Below are positions 26,910 through 36,323 of a stretch of DNA of 64,000 bases, one piece after another. Origin of the DNA: Rhizobium aethiopicum. Lineage in GTDB: Bacteria > Pseudomonadota > Alphaproteobacteria > Rhizobiales > Rhizobiaceae. Under the pieces are notes generated by a model. The model did no database searches, was not told the origin of the DNA, and worked only from the letters and a program-made list of their open reading frames with translations. Positions within the stretch are counted from its first letter, which is position 1. Every line of letters starts with the position of its first letter. The position numbers were made by a program, and so were the translations under genes. Where the stretch lies: the NCBI RefSeq assembly GCF_014197535.1, contig NZ_JACIFV010000010.1, positions 62,001 through 126,000 of the forward strand. The letters run 5' to 3'.

Positions 26910-28438
26910 CAGAACACCCTGTTGGTGATTTTCGGCAAACGTTCCGGCACTTCGTCCGTAAAGTAGCTACCGAGATTGGCGAGAAAGACTAAAACGGACA
27001 CGAAGACCAAGACGGCAACGGTATTGACCAGCCGTGAGGACCATAGCTTGAAAGCTGCGTCCATCCGGGAATCGGTTCTCTTGAAGGCGGTCTTCTGACG
27101 CGTCCACTTCTGCCGGTCGAGCCGGAAGAAAATCATTACCTTCACCGCCGAGCCGAATATCTGATTGAAGTAGAGTAGCGGGATATAGACGAGATTGATC
27201 GACGGACGTACAGTGAGGAATGTGAGCGCCAGGATATATCGCGAGACGATGACCCAAAGAATATAGAAAGCAGCCGTCCAAGGCGTGATCATCATGGTGC
27301 CCAGGAGGGCAAGCGTTACGCCGGACAAACTGGTCCACATCGACATGCGCTGATCGAGAACCGACCACCATGTAAACGCGCCGATCTTCATAGGCCCAAG
27401 ATTGAGGGCGCGAGCATTGGTGCGCAACATGTTGCCGAACCATCGGGTCATCAACACGTAGGCGGAGCCGATGAAGCTTGGGCTTGGCGGCTGCTCAATG
27501 GTCTCCACCTGAACGTCTGGCACGTAGTACATATTGTAGCCGTTCTTCAGGAGCCAGAACCAGCTTGACTTGTCGTCACCGGTCAGCATGCGGATTCGGC
27601 CTAACCGCCAATGGTCGATATAGTCGTTCTGCACATGATCGATGAAACCCGGATCGCAAGCGAGCCGCGCACGGAACATTGACATGCGTCCTGTCAGTGT
27701 CAGCACGCGCCCTGCAAGGCCGTGTGAAGACATCAGAATCTGCCGCTGTGCGAAACGCATTGAATACCACTGCTTGAAGATTTCCGCACCTTCGACTGTG
27801 CACACTTCGTCCGTGGTAAGCGCGCCCAGATTCGGATTGGTCAGGAACATGCAGGCACAGCGCTCGACGAGATCGGGCGGCACGATGCTATCGCCGTCGA
27901 TCACCGAGACGGTGTCGTCGCCAGAAGGATTGAGCGCTGCAATGGCGTGGAAGCCGGCAGCCAGGGCGTCGCGCTTGCCCGTCCCGGGGATGCGTACAAT
28001 TTCCAATCGAAACGGCGGGGTATCGCCAAACATTACTTCGGCCAGACGACGAATGAGGCGCTCGTCACCAATTTCGACGATAGAGCAGACGATGGTTGCA
28101 CCGGCTGGCGCATTGGCTGCCGCAACGAAAGCGCCGCGATAAACCTTCGTGGTGGTCGGGGCGTCTATCCTGAAGCTCGTAATCAGGAAGTAGGCATGCC
28201 CCAACCCTTGCGACTTCGACGCCGCTTCGGCCGCACGGCGCATTGCCGGAAACCGCACCAGTCGGAACCAGACGCTACGCAACAGATGGAGCAGTCCCCA
28301 AGACCATCGCCACAGCCCAATGACGCCGACGACCAATGCGGCATCACGCGCCTTTTCGTCGAACGCCTGCTGCGGCAGCAGCGCTGCACAAAGAGCCAGC
28401 AGCAGGACGAAAACGATATGCTTGAGGACCCCCACCAT
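26909..28438 (-). CDS. alg8: Alg8, alginate polymerase (GT2 family)
   Basis: A 509-aa membrane glycosyltransferase. N-terminal membrane segments precede a GT2 cytoplasmic domain with D181-G-D183 and, 105 residues later, D288-D-K290; the spacing matches the Asp residues described for Pseudomonas Alg8. LMTRWFGNM stands where processive synthases have QxxRW. Several C-terminal membrane segments follow. Alg8 polymerises GDP-mannuronate into polymannuronate and passes it through the inner membrane with Alg44. The gene starts 6 bp after algD and overlaps alg44. No strong ribosome-binding site is visible for ATG 28438, in line with coupling to algD translation. Confidence 0.93.
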   Translation of the reverse strand: MVGVLKHIVFVLLLALCAALLPQQAFDEKARDAALVVGVIGLWRWSWGLLHLLRSVWFRLVRFPAMRRAAEAASKSQGLGHAYFLITSFRIDAPTTTKVYRGAFVAAANAPAGATIVCSIVEIGDERLIRRLAEVMFGDTPPFRLEIVRIPGTGKRDALAAGFHAIAALNPSGDDTVSVIDGDSIVPPDLVERCACMFLTNPNLGALTTDEVCTVEGAEIFKQWYSMRFAQRQILMSSHGLAGRVLTLTGRMSMFRARLACDPGFIDHVQNDYIDHWRLGRIRMLTGDDKSSWFWLLKNGYNMYYVPDVQVETIEQPPSPSFIGSAYVLMTRWFGNMLRTNARALNLGPMKIGAFTWWSVLDQRMSMWTSLSGVTLALLGTMMITPWTAAFYILWVIVSRYILALTFLTVRPSINLVYIPLLYFNQIFGSAVKVMIFFRLDRQKWTRQKTAFKRTDSRMDAAFKLWSSRLVNTVAVLVFVSVLVFLANLGSYFTDEVPERLPKITNRVF

Positions 28439-28444
28439 AAGCGT

Positions 28445-29761
28445 TTACCAGACGAGACCTTCGTAGTGCACGCCGGACGGCATCTCCACGGGGATGCGAA
28501 CCAGGTCGATGACCTTGACACCTTCCCGTGCCCCTTTAAGAGCGTCCTTGGTAGCCTGGCCGTTGATGCCGACAACGATCGCTTCGCTCTCCGACACGAC
28601 TTCCTCCGGCGACGCGCGCATGAAGCCGGCGAGGTGCGAAATGTAGTTCCGACCACCATGATTGTTGGCCGAAACGTTCGAGTCATAAATTGACAGTTCG
28701 TAACCCTTGCCGATCAAGCGTTCGGCCAAGAGCACCAGCGGGCTTTCACGCAGGTCGTCCGTGTCCGACTTGAAAGTCAAACCAAGCAGACCGATTTTTT
28801 TGGCCCCGGAACGATTAACGAGACGGTAGGCTCGCTCGAGCTGGTATTGGTTGGCCTCGACAGTGGCGTCGAGGACCGGAGTCGACACGTTCTGCATCTT
28901 GCCGAAATGGCGCAATGCACGGAGATCCTTCGGCAAGCAGGAGCCGCCATAGGCGAAACCCGGCTTCATGTAGGCGCGGGAAATATTAAGCCGAGTGTCG
29001 GCGCAGACAACATCCATAACTTCGTGGCTGTCGATGCCCACGGACTTGCATAAGTTCCCTATTTCATTGGCAAAGGAAATTTTGACCGCGTGCCAGCAGT
29101 TGTTGGTGTACTTGACAATTTCGGCACTGCGGATCGGAATGACGTGCGGCTTTAGCTCGACCGAAGCGCACAGGTCATGTAGTGCCTGAATGGTTCTTTG
29201 GTCGTCTTCGTACTGGCCAAAGACGATTGCACCTGGACTGTAGTAGTCAGCTATCGCAGTGCCTTCACGTAGAAATTCCGGGTAGTACGCAAGACCAAAG
29301 TCGACTCCAACCTTCTTGCCGGAGGCGCTTTCAAGAGCAGGGATGACAACAGCCTCGACCGTCCCTGGAAGGATTGTCGAACGCATGACAACCATGTGGA
29401 AATCGCTTTTGTCACGCAATGCGACACCGATTTGCTCGGAGACCAGCTTCACATAGCTAGTGTCCAGCGAGCCGTCTTCACGGCTCGGAGTGCCCGGGCA
29501 ACAGAATGAGATATCGGTTTCGTTAATTGCAGCGATATAATCACTGGTTGCAGTCAAAAGACCATTTTCGACACCCGTTTCGATCAGATCAGGCAGACCC
29601 GGCTCGTAAATCGGAGAGCGACCCTCCGAGAGGCACTTGATCTTGTACTGATCCGGATCGACTGCAACAACTTTAAAACCGTCGTTCGTAAGGCAACCTG
29701 CCGATACTGCTCCAACATAACCTGCGCCGAAAATACTTACACGCCAGTTTTTCTTGCCCAT
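28445..29761 (-). CDS. algD: GDP-mannose 6-dehydrogenase AlgD
   Basis: This NAD-dependent four-electron dehydrogenase makes GDP-mannuronate, the committed precursor. It shows the Rossmann motif FGAGYVG near residue 12, GGSCLPKD with the catalytic Cys (about residue 275), and the C-terminal NAD/UDP-binding-like domain (GLTFKSDTDDLRESP). Length 438 aa agrees with AlgD (436 aa). ATG 29761 is taken as the start, preceded by GGGGGAAAGG; GTG 29764 is possible. It is the first gene of the operon, as in Pseudomonas, so the main promoter should lie in the long gap upstream. Confidence 0.93.
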   Translation of the reverse strand: MGKKNWRVSIFGAGYVGAVSAGCLTNDGFKVVAVDPDQYKIKCLSEGRSPIYEPGLPDLIETGVENGLLTATSDYIAAINETDISFCCPGTPSREDGSLDTSYVKLVSEQIGVALRDKSDFHMVVMRSTILPGTVEAVVIPALESASGKKVGVDFGLAYYPEFLREGTAIADYYSPGAIVFGQYEDDQRTIQALHDLCASVELKPHVIPIRSAEIVKYTNNCWHAVKISFANEIGNLCKSVGIDSHEVMDVVCADTRLNISRAYMKPGFAYGGSCLPKDLRALRHFGKMQNVSTPVLDATVEANQYQLERAYRLVNRSGAKKIGLLGLTFKSDTDDLRESPLVLLAERLIGKGYELSIYDSNVSANNHGGRNYISHLAGFMRASPEEVVSESEAIVVGINGQATKDALKGAREGVKVIDLVRIPVEMPSGVHYEGLVW

Positions 29762-30068
29762 CACCTGGACCTTTCCCCCAATGTCTATTCAACAAAGAAT
29801 GCAACTTCCGTTCTTCTACCCGTCACAATAAATTCAAATAAATCTATATGCAGGACCTCGGAACGGCGCCCGTTTTGGCAATACAATATTTCTTCGGAAC
29901 GTCAACATAACCAAATTCAATTTCCAGTATTTAAGTATTTGTAAATATGCACAAAAAGCGGGCACACGCATGTGGAATCAGCCGGTTTGCGGACATAGAG
30001 GGAAAAGTAGGAGGGCCAACTTCGACAGGGATATCAGTTGGTTAGTAAACCGTAAAAAAACACGCGTT

Positions 30069-30094
30069 CGATGCACGATCATTGTGCGATGCAC
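30069..30094. promoter_or_regulatory. Direct/inverted repeat upstream of algD (possible regulator site)
   Basis: CGATGCAC occurs twice, at 30069-30076 and 30087-30094, 18 bp apart, and GCAC/GTGC arms between them form an inverted repeat (GCAC-N7-GTGC). A spacing of nearly two helical turns is typical of a regulator site. It lies about 310 bp before algD. The binding protein is unknown. Confidence 0.3.
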
Positions 30095-30877
30095 CATTAA
30101 CCAAGATCCTGTTATCTTAAGTTTTTTTTAGCTGAGGCACTGCAGCAACGTCCAATCGATTACGGTACCGGACAGAGAATGCATCCCAAGGGATACTTGC
30201 TAGAGGCATGCGCTATCCAAGGTGGCGACTGCTCCTCCGCAGATCGGTTCCGGCTTAGGTGAGGTCGACGAGTAGAAAATGACTGTCTCCCCTTTTCATG
30301 AGCCTTCAGATTCCCTTTTGAACCTCATGATTCAAAGTAACCGATGAAGACTTCGTACCGGGAACGGCACCGACTATCTCCTGAGTATACGGCGGGTTAC
30401 ATCAGCAGGTCAGGCAGAGCCGGGACGCCACTGTTCTCGTCGTTGCATGTTTGGCAAATCATCCGCGGTTAAGCTGAGTTTTTCACTAAGCGCGTCCGGG
30501 GCCTCGGGATGGGAGCGTTGACGGGGTGGGAACCATTGATCGCTAAGAGAAGCGCAGACACGTATCGAGGCGATCGCGATAGATCCCATTGCCTGTCCGG
30601 CCGCATCGTTAGCTGAATGCTTGTTGGCGCGCAGGAACAGTGATCCAGAAGCTATTAGACGCGTGGGCGGAATTTGACGTGGCTGTCGTCAAATTCTCAG
30701 CGCTGCCGAACCAGCCGTAAGATTGGCACACGAGCGAGCGCTTGAAAGCTTCCCGATGCAGTGGCGAAAGGCGCTACCCGGGCTGCCAAAGGAAAGCGAT
30801 TAGAAAGCAGTTTTCTGGACGAAGCTCGTGTCGGGCCGCGGAACAAGAGCTTCCGTCGCTGAACCAGGAACGGTTCG

Positions 30878-30967
30878 GTGGATCCCTATTCGAGCCTCAT
30901 CAATCAGGAGGACTGGCAGATGTTCAACAGTCTCATAGCATTCCAACAAGACGTACTTTCTTGGTAA
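30878..30967 (+). CDS. Possible 29-aa small ORF
   Basis: GTG 30878 with AGGAA upstream opens a frame reading VDPYSSLINQEDWQMFNSLI and ending in VLSW. The composition is protein-like (Trp, acidic and hydrophobic balance) and the spacing from the ribosome-binding site is acceptable. It has no recognised family and may be a fragment or leader ORF ahead of the lyase gene at 31112. Confidence 0.2.
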   Translation: MDPYSSLINQEDWQMFNSLIAFQQDVLSW

Positions 30968-31111
30968 ATTCGCACTTAATGGAGTGAGTCCAATGCAATT
31001 AACTTTCATCTGGATATAAAATAAAAAAGCCAATGCATAAAATTTTATGATTTGCCAGAACGGACTGTTTCTTCCTGGCCCTTAGTCTCCCACAAAAGAC
31101 GGGAGATAAAT

Positions 31112-32302
31112 ATGCGGGCAAATTCATTACATACATTAACTATTCTTTCGCTCAATTTGTTCTGTTCAAGCATCTGCAGCGCCCAGGAAATCCCAAGCAC
31201 CCCCGATGTGGTTGTTTCGGCAGAATCGCGGGGCGCTTCTGGCGGTCTGATGGCTGCGCTCCACGAGATGAGTGATCGTTTTTTTGGTTCGGCTGCCAAG
31301 GAGAACCGCTGGACGTCCGCCGACAACGCGGAAGCGACGTCGGCCCTCGCCACCGAGAAGGACTATACGATTCAAACGAGCAGTATTTCGTCCCTCTCCC
31401 CGAGCAACGGCGCTGGAACCGGAATACCCGGCATCGATTCCCAGCAAATCCCTCTTTGCGTGAGCATCCCGTCGCCGCCTGCTTCATTACAGACACAGTC
31501 GAAATACCAGGCTGACGACAGTTCAAAATCGTCAATCGATGAGGACGCGTCGGAAACGCGTGATAAGCTTGTGCAGCCGATACGCAATTCCATTCGGCTG
31601 CTGACCAACATTGCCTATGCCACGTCCGAAAATTCGTTAGTTACTCAGGCGCGAGCAGAATGCGTTCTAGAAAACGTCGATCGATGGGCCTCTGCGAAGG
31701 CGCTGACTGATATGCGAACAGTTGATGCCTACCTTAGCCGCGACCGTTGGGTGGCCGAAATCGCCCTCGCGGTTGGAGCAGCCAGCAAACGTGTTCCGCT
31801 TTCCAATGAGCGGGAAGCGCTCTATTTGACATGGTTCGGCGCGCTTGCTCACGATACTATAGACGCCTATTCATTCCGTCTGGGCCCCAAGGCAAAGACC
31901 AATAATCACCGTTATTGGGCGGGCCTGTCGGTCACTGCCGTCGGATTTCTTCTTGATAATTCTGACCTCAAGAAATGGGGTGAGACAAGTTTCGAAATTG
32001 GCGCTTGCCAAGTAGATGAGCGCGGCTTTTTGCCGGCGGAACTGGGACGGGGAGAGAAAGCCCTTGACTATCATGTCTATGCGTTGAGGCCGCTTGCAGC
32101 CATCCTCAAGCTTGCTTCCGACAATGGCGAGCCGCTTAAATCAAAATGCATCGATCGATTTAAACGCCTGACGGCGATGACGCGGGAGGCCCTACAAAAT
32201 CCAACCGAGTTCGAGCGTGTCGCTGGTCAGCGCCAATCGGCAGTCTCGTCGGAAGCCAGCTATTCTGCGGCGTTGAAACTCGATGCACTTCCACTGCTTT
32301 GA
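31112..32302 (+). CDS. Second AlgL-like (PL5) exported alginate lyase
   Basis: The protein of 396 aa starts at ATG 31112 (MRANSLHT) behind GGGAG; a signal peptide ends near CSAQE. A Ser/Asp-rich segment of about 140 residues precedes the PL5 domain. Active-site residues are conserved: N265-H266 in TNNHRYWAG, and R313 and Y320 in LGRGEKALDYH, with the usual seven-residue spacing. It resembles AlgL of the operon (shared HRYW.GL.VTAVG) but has the extra linker and ends soon after the core. It is transcribed away from the alginate operon on its own promoter, so it may act under other conditions, perhaps in release of the polymer. The catalytic set looks intact. Confidence 0.82.
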   Translation: MRANSLHTLTILSLNLFCSSICSAQEIPSTPDVVVSAESRGASGGLMAALHEMSDRFFGSAAKENRWTSADNAEATSALATEKDYTIQTSSISSLSPSNGAGTGIPGIDSQQIPLCVSIPSPPASLQTQSKYQADDSSKSSIDEDASETRDKLVQPIRNSIRLLTNIAYATSENSLVTQARAECVLENVDRWASAKALTDMRTVDAYLSRDRWVAEIALAVGAASKRVPLSNEREALYLTWFGALAHDTIDAYSFRLGPKAKTNNHRYWAGLSVTAVGFLLDNSDLKKWGETSFEIGACQVDERGFLPAELGRGEKALDYHVYALRPLAAILKLASDNGEPLKSKCIDRFKRLTAMTREALQNPTEFERVAGQRQSAVSSEASYSAALKLDALPLL

Positions 32303-32339
32303 CACGACAATGCGAATTTGAAACTGACTGGAATTCGAG

Positions 32340-32597
32340 TCAGTTGCGCGTAGACGGAACAGGAGGGTGAGCGACGTGCCATCCCTTCTGATCTGCAATG
32401 GATCTGCTTGCTGTAGCGGCCTTGCCAAGCAGCAATCGAGTGCAGATGGCCTGCTTCATGCCTTCTGGTCCAAGCTTGGCAAATTGGACCATGTCCATCC
32501 CAAGCGCGGCGCTCACCTCATCTATGTGTCGAGGTGCTGCGAGATTTTCAATGTCGGCAAGCGCGGCCCTTAAAATCTCTCTCTGCTGAAAATTCAC
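32340..32597 (-). CDS. Small hypothetical protein (85 aa)
   Basis: GTG 32597 is preceded by CGGAGG, a strong ribosome-binding site, giving MNFQQREILRAALADIENL. The protein is mainly helical with an Ala/Leu-rich middle (HIDEVSAALGMDMVQFAKLG), no membrane segment and no recognised domain. It is convergent with the AlgL-like gene, 38 bp from its end. The ribosome-binding site and composition support a real gene; the function is not known. Confidence 0.55.
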   Translation of the reverse strand: MNFQQREILRAALADIENLAAPRHIDEVSAALGMDMVQFAKLGPEGMKQAICTRLLLGKAATASRSIADQKGWHVAHPPVPSTRN

Positions 32598-33192
32598 GGG
32601 AATCCTCCGATTATTTCCTAAGTGATTTCCTCACAGTCCGATCGAACACCCCCAGATCGGCAATTCTGACATGAGTTGTATGATCATACAAACATATTGC
32701 ACAGCGCTAATATAGAATATGATTAACCGACGCCTCTACCTTGGGCTCTGCCTCTTACTGAACAACGGTTTACCTATCTGTATGTTGCAGACAGTGAGCG
32801 ACGATCCGGTGAGACAGTCGCACCTGGACGACGGCGGGCGGCACACCGGGAGCGACACAGCAGATAGTGTCACATCAAGGTAAACCCAGTGGATAAAAAT
32901 AATGTATTGCCATCGGGAGGGGCAATGTAAGCAACCTTCTAGATTGACAAGGACGCCGATGATCGCCAGATGATCAGCCGATGGGAGCAGTTATCCTCGA
33001 GCAGTGATTTTAGTGCGCTGCCAAAGAAGGTGCGTGCGCCGATTTCGATACTCATACTCAAATTCGTTATGCGTTTTGAAAAAATATTGAATTTAGGGAC
33101 AGGGCTCCTGTGAAAGATGGACGTCACACCTACTCTAACTTAATGCAAATAGACTGAAACAGCTTGCTGACAAATCAAACATATCCGGCGCG
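32598..33192. other. Intergenic region with a possible 47-aa ORF at 32970-33113 (+)
   Basis: Nothing recognisable is seen apart from one coding-like plus-strand frame. It is open from 32943 (after a TAG) and has its first ATG at 32970; it reads MISRWEQLSSSSDFSALPKK and ends LNLGTGLL. The first 350 bp are AT-rich and may hold the promoter of the 32597 gene. Confidence 0.3.
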
Positions 33193-33693
33193 ATGAAGTG
33201 CCCAAACGGAACTACGGTGGACAAAGAAAATCTCCCTACTCACAAGAGGCTGGTCTTGCGCCTCCTGCATGTCTATTTCTCCTTAACCCGCAGCATGACA
33301 ATGGGTGTCAGGGCCGCCTGCTTCGATGCGGACGGCCGGATTTTCCTCGTGCGCCACAGCTATGTTGGCGGCTGGCATATGCCGGGCGGCGGACTGGAAC
33401 ATAACGAGGCGGCCGAAGAAGCGTTGGTCAAGGAGCTACGCGAGGAGGGCAACCTTAGGATCATCGGCAAACCGCAATTGGTCCAGGTCTATTTCAATAA
33501 GAAGGTCACAAAGCGCGATCATGTCGTGTTCTATCGGGCGACCGTTGAACAGACGACGCCACGCCCGCCGGACTGGGAAATCTCCGACAGCGGGTTCTTT
33601 TCGCTCGACAGCCTGCCTGAAGGCACGACTGAGGCGACACATCGCCGTATCGCCGAACTTCGCGGTGAGCAACAGTCCGGCCGCCACTGGTGA
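33193..33693 (+). CDS. NUDIX hydrolase
   Basis: A 166-aa protein with a NUDIX fold. The NUDIX box runs from GGGLEHNEAAEEA to KELREEGNL: the Glu residues of the REUxEE core are kept, while the first Arg is Lys and the usual Gly after EE is displaced (EEGN). An N-terminal stretch of about 35 residues (LRLLHVYFSLTRSMTMGVRAA) precedes the first strand. The substrate may be a nucleoside-diphosphate sugar or similar, but this is not decided by sequence. It is convergent with the RTX lyase gene. No link to alginate is evident beyond location. Confidence 0.8.
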   Translation: MKCPNGTTVDKENLPTHKRLVLRLLHVYFSLTRSMTMGVRAACFDADGRIFLVRHSYVGGWHMPGGGLEHNEAAEEALVKELREEGNLRIIGKPQLVQVYFNKKVTKRDHVVFYRATVEQTTPRPPDWEISDSGFFSLDSLPEGTTEATHRRIAELRGEQQSGRHW

Positions 33694-33754
33694 ACGAATG
33701 TCCAATAAATGGAGCCATTCATTAGGCTCAAACAAGTAGCGTGTCCTAACGATC

Positions 33755-35518
33755 TCAGAGTATGAAGTCACCGCTCTGAAGGTGGATGACGCCATCGACG
33801 TGAATCGAAAAGTCCGCGGCGCCATCACCATTGGTGTCACCGAAAATGTAGGTTTCCGACGGGGTGTTGACATAGCGCAATTCGCCGGCGTTCCTCGAGA
33901 ACGCCTCGGTTTCAATGAAATGGAACGCTTGACTTCCGTTGATAACAGTGTTCGCGTCGATCGCGCTCAGATTGATGATATCGTTTTCGGCTTCGGAAAA
34001 CTGATAAATATCATCGCGACCAGCGGACGTTAATGTGGACTGGTCGAGCCAAGTGAAAATGAAGGTGTCGGAGCCCGCCCCCCCATACAGATTGTCAGCA
34101 CCTTGATCGGCGTAAAGCCGATCGTCGCCGGCCCCGCCGTAAAGTGTGTCATCGCCTTCACCGCCCACCAACTTGTCCGAGCCGGCATCCCCGTAAAGCT
34201 TGTCATTATCGCCATAGCCATAGAGGCTGTCATTGCCGTCCCCGCCGGAAAGCCTGTCGGCGCCGCCCTCGCCAGCGAGCATATCGGCCCCGTCCTGGCC
34301 ATAGAGCTGGTCAGCGCCTTCACCGCCATAGAGCCTATCGTCACCGGCACCACCGCTTAGAATGTCACTGCTCTCGCCAGCAACAATGGTGTCAGCACCG
34401 GCGTCGCCGCTCAGATCATCGGCCCCTGCACCGCCATAAACACGATCGTCTCCGTCGCCCCCGGCAATAATATTCGCGCCGGCTTCGCCCTTGAGCGTGT
34501 CGTTACCCGTGCCGCCGTCGATTGTGTCGTTGCCGTCACCACCATAGACAATATCATCGCCGGCTCCGGCGTAAATCCTATCATCGCCCTCCTGCCCCAG
34601 CAGCTTGTCAGCGCCAGATCCTCCAACGATTTTATCATTTCCGAAACCGGCGTGAACTATATCGTCGCCGCCGTAGCAGTAAATGACGTCAGCAAGCTCA
34701 CCACCCGTAAGCACATCGTTGCCAATCGTGCCAGTTGAATCTGCCGCGTAGTGGCTCGTGCCATCATCGGCTGTCACCGTTCGTTCCAGACCGCCCAGCC
34801 CTTCGCCAGCTTCATGAGAAGAATCGAACCCATAGAATGATACTTGGCCGGCGCCGGTACTGTTCGTCTCATTGCTTCCGAGATAGGCTCCTGCCTTGAA
34901 GTAGAACTGTTCGCCGTCCCAGGCAGAGCTGATCGTTGTGACAGACGTGTAAATGTCCCCATCCGCATAGGCGACGACCGTCAGGGTATCTCCGTGAACA
35001 TCGATTTTGTAGGAAAATTGCTCCCCAAGAGAAACCTGCGGTGTGGCGCCTCCTGCATTGGTCAGTTCGAATTTCAACGATTCGTTGCCGTCCCCGCCCC
35101 TGTCGCTCTTGAAATAGACTGCGCCATTATCCCAATAGAGCCTGACCAATTCATCTTCTGAGCCGTGAATCTGGCCGACGACAATACGTCCATCCGCGCC
35201 GTCGGTCGTTCGCGGCGCCTCATCGACCCTCAGGGTCGCGGTCATCGTGCCTCCTTCATACAAGCTCCAGGAAGCCAATGAGTGATCATCCATCTCTCGC
35301 AGCTCAGACCTCGCGCAGGTCGTGCCCTTCGTCACGGCGCCTTCCGTGATTGCACGAAAAACCATCGCACCATCGTCCGCCGTATAGAAATATTCTGAAT
35401 GTTCGAAACCTGAGAGATCAAGGATTTCGAAGGCCGTCCCATCGGTGCCTCCATCCTCGTCGATCGGCAGGCACAGTTTCCAGTCCGTTAAATTAAAGTT
35501 ATCGGAATTTGTCGCCAC
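33755..35518 (-). CDS. Secreted PL7 alginate lyase with RTX calcium-binding repeats
   Basis: Residues about 5-235 form a polysaccharide lyase family 7 domain with the three family motifs: R70-SELR, Q116-I-H, and Y206-FKAGAYLG. Enzymes with QIH are usually guluronate- or mixed-block active. Residues about 265-500 are RTX nonapeptide repeats (GGxGxDxLxG), followed by a C-terminal region typical of type I secretion signals. No N-terminal signal peptide is present, so export by the nearby PrsD/PrsE is likely. The start is GTG 35518 with AAGGA upstream. It should cut extracellular alginate-like polymer, the product of the cluster nearby. Confidence 0.9.
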   Translation of the reverse strand: MATNSDNFNLTDWKLCLPIDEDGGTDGTAFEILDLSGFEHSEYFYTADDGAMVFRAITEGAVTKGTTCARSELREMDDHSLASWSLYEGGTMTATLRVDEAPRTTDGADGRIVVGQIHGSEDELVRLYWDNGAVYFKSDRGGDGNESLKFELTNAGGATPQVSLGEQFSYKIDVHGDTLTVVAYADGDIYTSVTTISSAWDGEQFYFKAGAYLGSNETNSTGAGQVSFYGFDSSHEAGEGLGGLERTVTADDGTSHYAADSTGTIGNDVLTGGELADVIYCYGGDDIVHAGFGNDKIVGGSGADKLLGQEGDDRIYAGAGDDIVYGGDGNDTIDGGTGNDTLKGEAGANIIAGGDGDDRVYGGAGADDLSGDAGADTIVAGESSDILSGGAGDDRLYGGEGADQLYGQDGADMLAGEGGADRLSGGDGNDSLYGYGDNDKLYGDAGSDKLVGGEGDDTLYGGAGDDRLYADQGADNLYGGAGSDTFIFTWLDQSTLTSAGRDDIYQFSEAENDIINLSAIDANTVINGSQAFHFIETEAFSRNAGELRYVNTPSETYIFGDTNGDGAADFSIHVDGVIHLQSGDFIL

Positions 35519-36153
35519 GAAAAATTTCCTTATGGGATAAACTTAAATCCATGCGACTCTGTCAAAGCCGTTCAGCTGGAGCGTTGATAGCTTCTGCGAG
35601 TGGGTCTTTATGATAGAGCAGAAACCATCCCCTCATCCCTCCCCATTCTTTTCTGGTGCTACTATGCGCGAGGAATTGCTACGGGAAAGTAAAGGCCGCC
35701 CCAGGTTATTGGCAGCATCAAAGAGGTCTTGAAATCAGCCTCTTGTGTGGTTGCTGGCTTATGATTTGGTACGTGCTGCATCAGACGTTCGTCGCGCTCG
35801 TCGCCTACTTCCTTCAGCGGTGCCGCCGGCAAGGACCGCGAAGGAACCGTCTTTCAGCGAGGCAAATGCGGGCGCGGGAGGAGTCGTCAGCCGTTTTACT
35901 CTATTGACACAGACGATGCGCGCCTTCATGCCGATGATCTTTGCCGCACGCAGAAGATGGTTCGCAGCCGCCTGCGCAGTTAGGCCAGCTCTCGGCTCAA
36001 CGAATCCAGACGCGAGGGGGTGGTCCTGAAATAACCGGCAACGGCAGAGATCGCCGCCAGTCCACTGTCGCGATCGCTGCTTCTGATATGGGATGCGGCT
36101 CGCCCGCCATCTCCGCCACCGCGGCTTGAGAGGCGGGAGCTGTGTGGATGTGG
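35519..36153. other. No intact gene; decayed sequence
   Basis: Several overlapping frames exist, but none has a good ribosome-binding site or a family resemblance. The first 100 bp is AT-rich and probably contains the promoter of the PL7 lyase gene. The rest looks like residue of lost genes, consistent with the SecA-like scrap that follows. Confidence 0.35.
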
Positions 36154-36279
36154 GCAGAACGTCGCGGGCGTCGCGAGCTCGTCGAGCAGGCTCTCAACGC
36201 GCTCCATCTGTTGAAGCGGGACGTTCACTACATCGTCGTCTATGACAAAGTGCAGATCATTGACGAATATATGCGTTAA
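36154..36279 (+). pseudogene. SecA-like translocase fragment
   Basis: About 41 codons read RELVEQALNALHLLKRDVHY, then IVVYDKVQIIDEY and a stop. This matches the SecA region preceding the DE(F/Y)TGR motif, resembling accessory SecA-like proteins. Neither end of the gene is present, and the reading frame stops where TGR should be. It is a fossil. Confidence 0.5.
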
Positions 36280-36323
36280 ATGAGTTCGCTGGCCAGGTGG
36301 TCTGCAAATCGCCGGGTGGGCGA

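Larger units (their letters stand above)
29762..31111. other. 1.35-kb divergent intergenic region
   Basis: No recognisable gene is seen between algD (minus) and the AlgL-like gene (plus). The 200 bp next to algD is AT-rich and should hold the operon promoter; a TTGACG hexamer on the minus strand near 29910 is a weak -35 candidate. The 30.15-30.85 kb part shows only short coding-like scraps (for example SFPMQWRKALPGLPKE near 30755) that may be decayed genes. A possible small ORF lies at 30878-30967. Confidence 0.4.

Noticed and set aside
3434..29761. Search for an AlgE-like beta-barrel
   Set aside because: Every large minus-strand frame is accounted for by enzymes or helical repeat proteins; none has the alternating hydrophobic pattern and terminal aromatic of an outer-membrane barrel.
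30112..30130. T run after AAGAT/ATCTT as a terminator
   Set aside because: The stem is only 5 AT-rich base pairs and is separated from the T run; no gene ends nearby on that strand.
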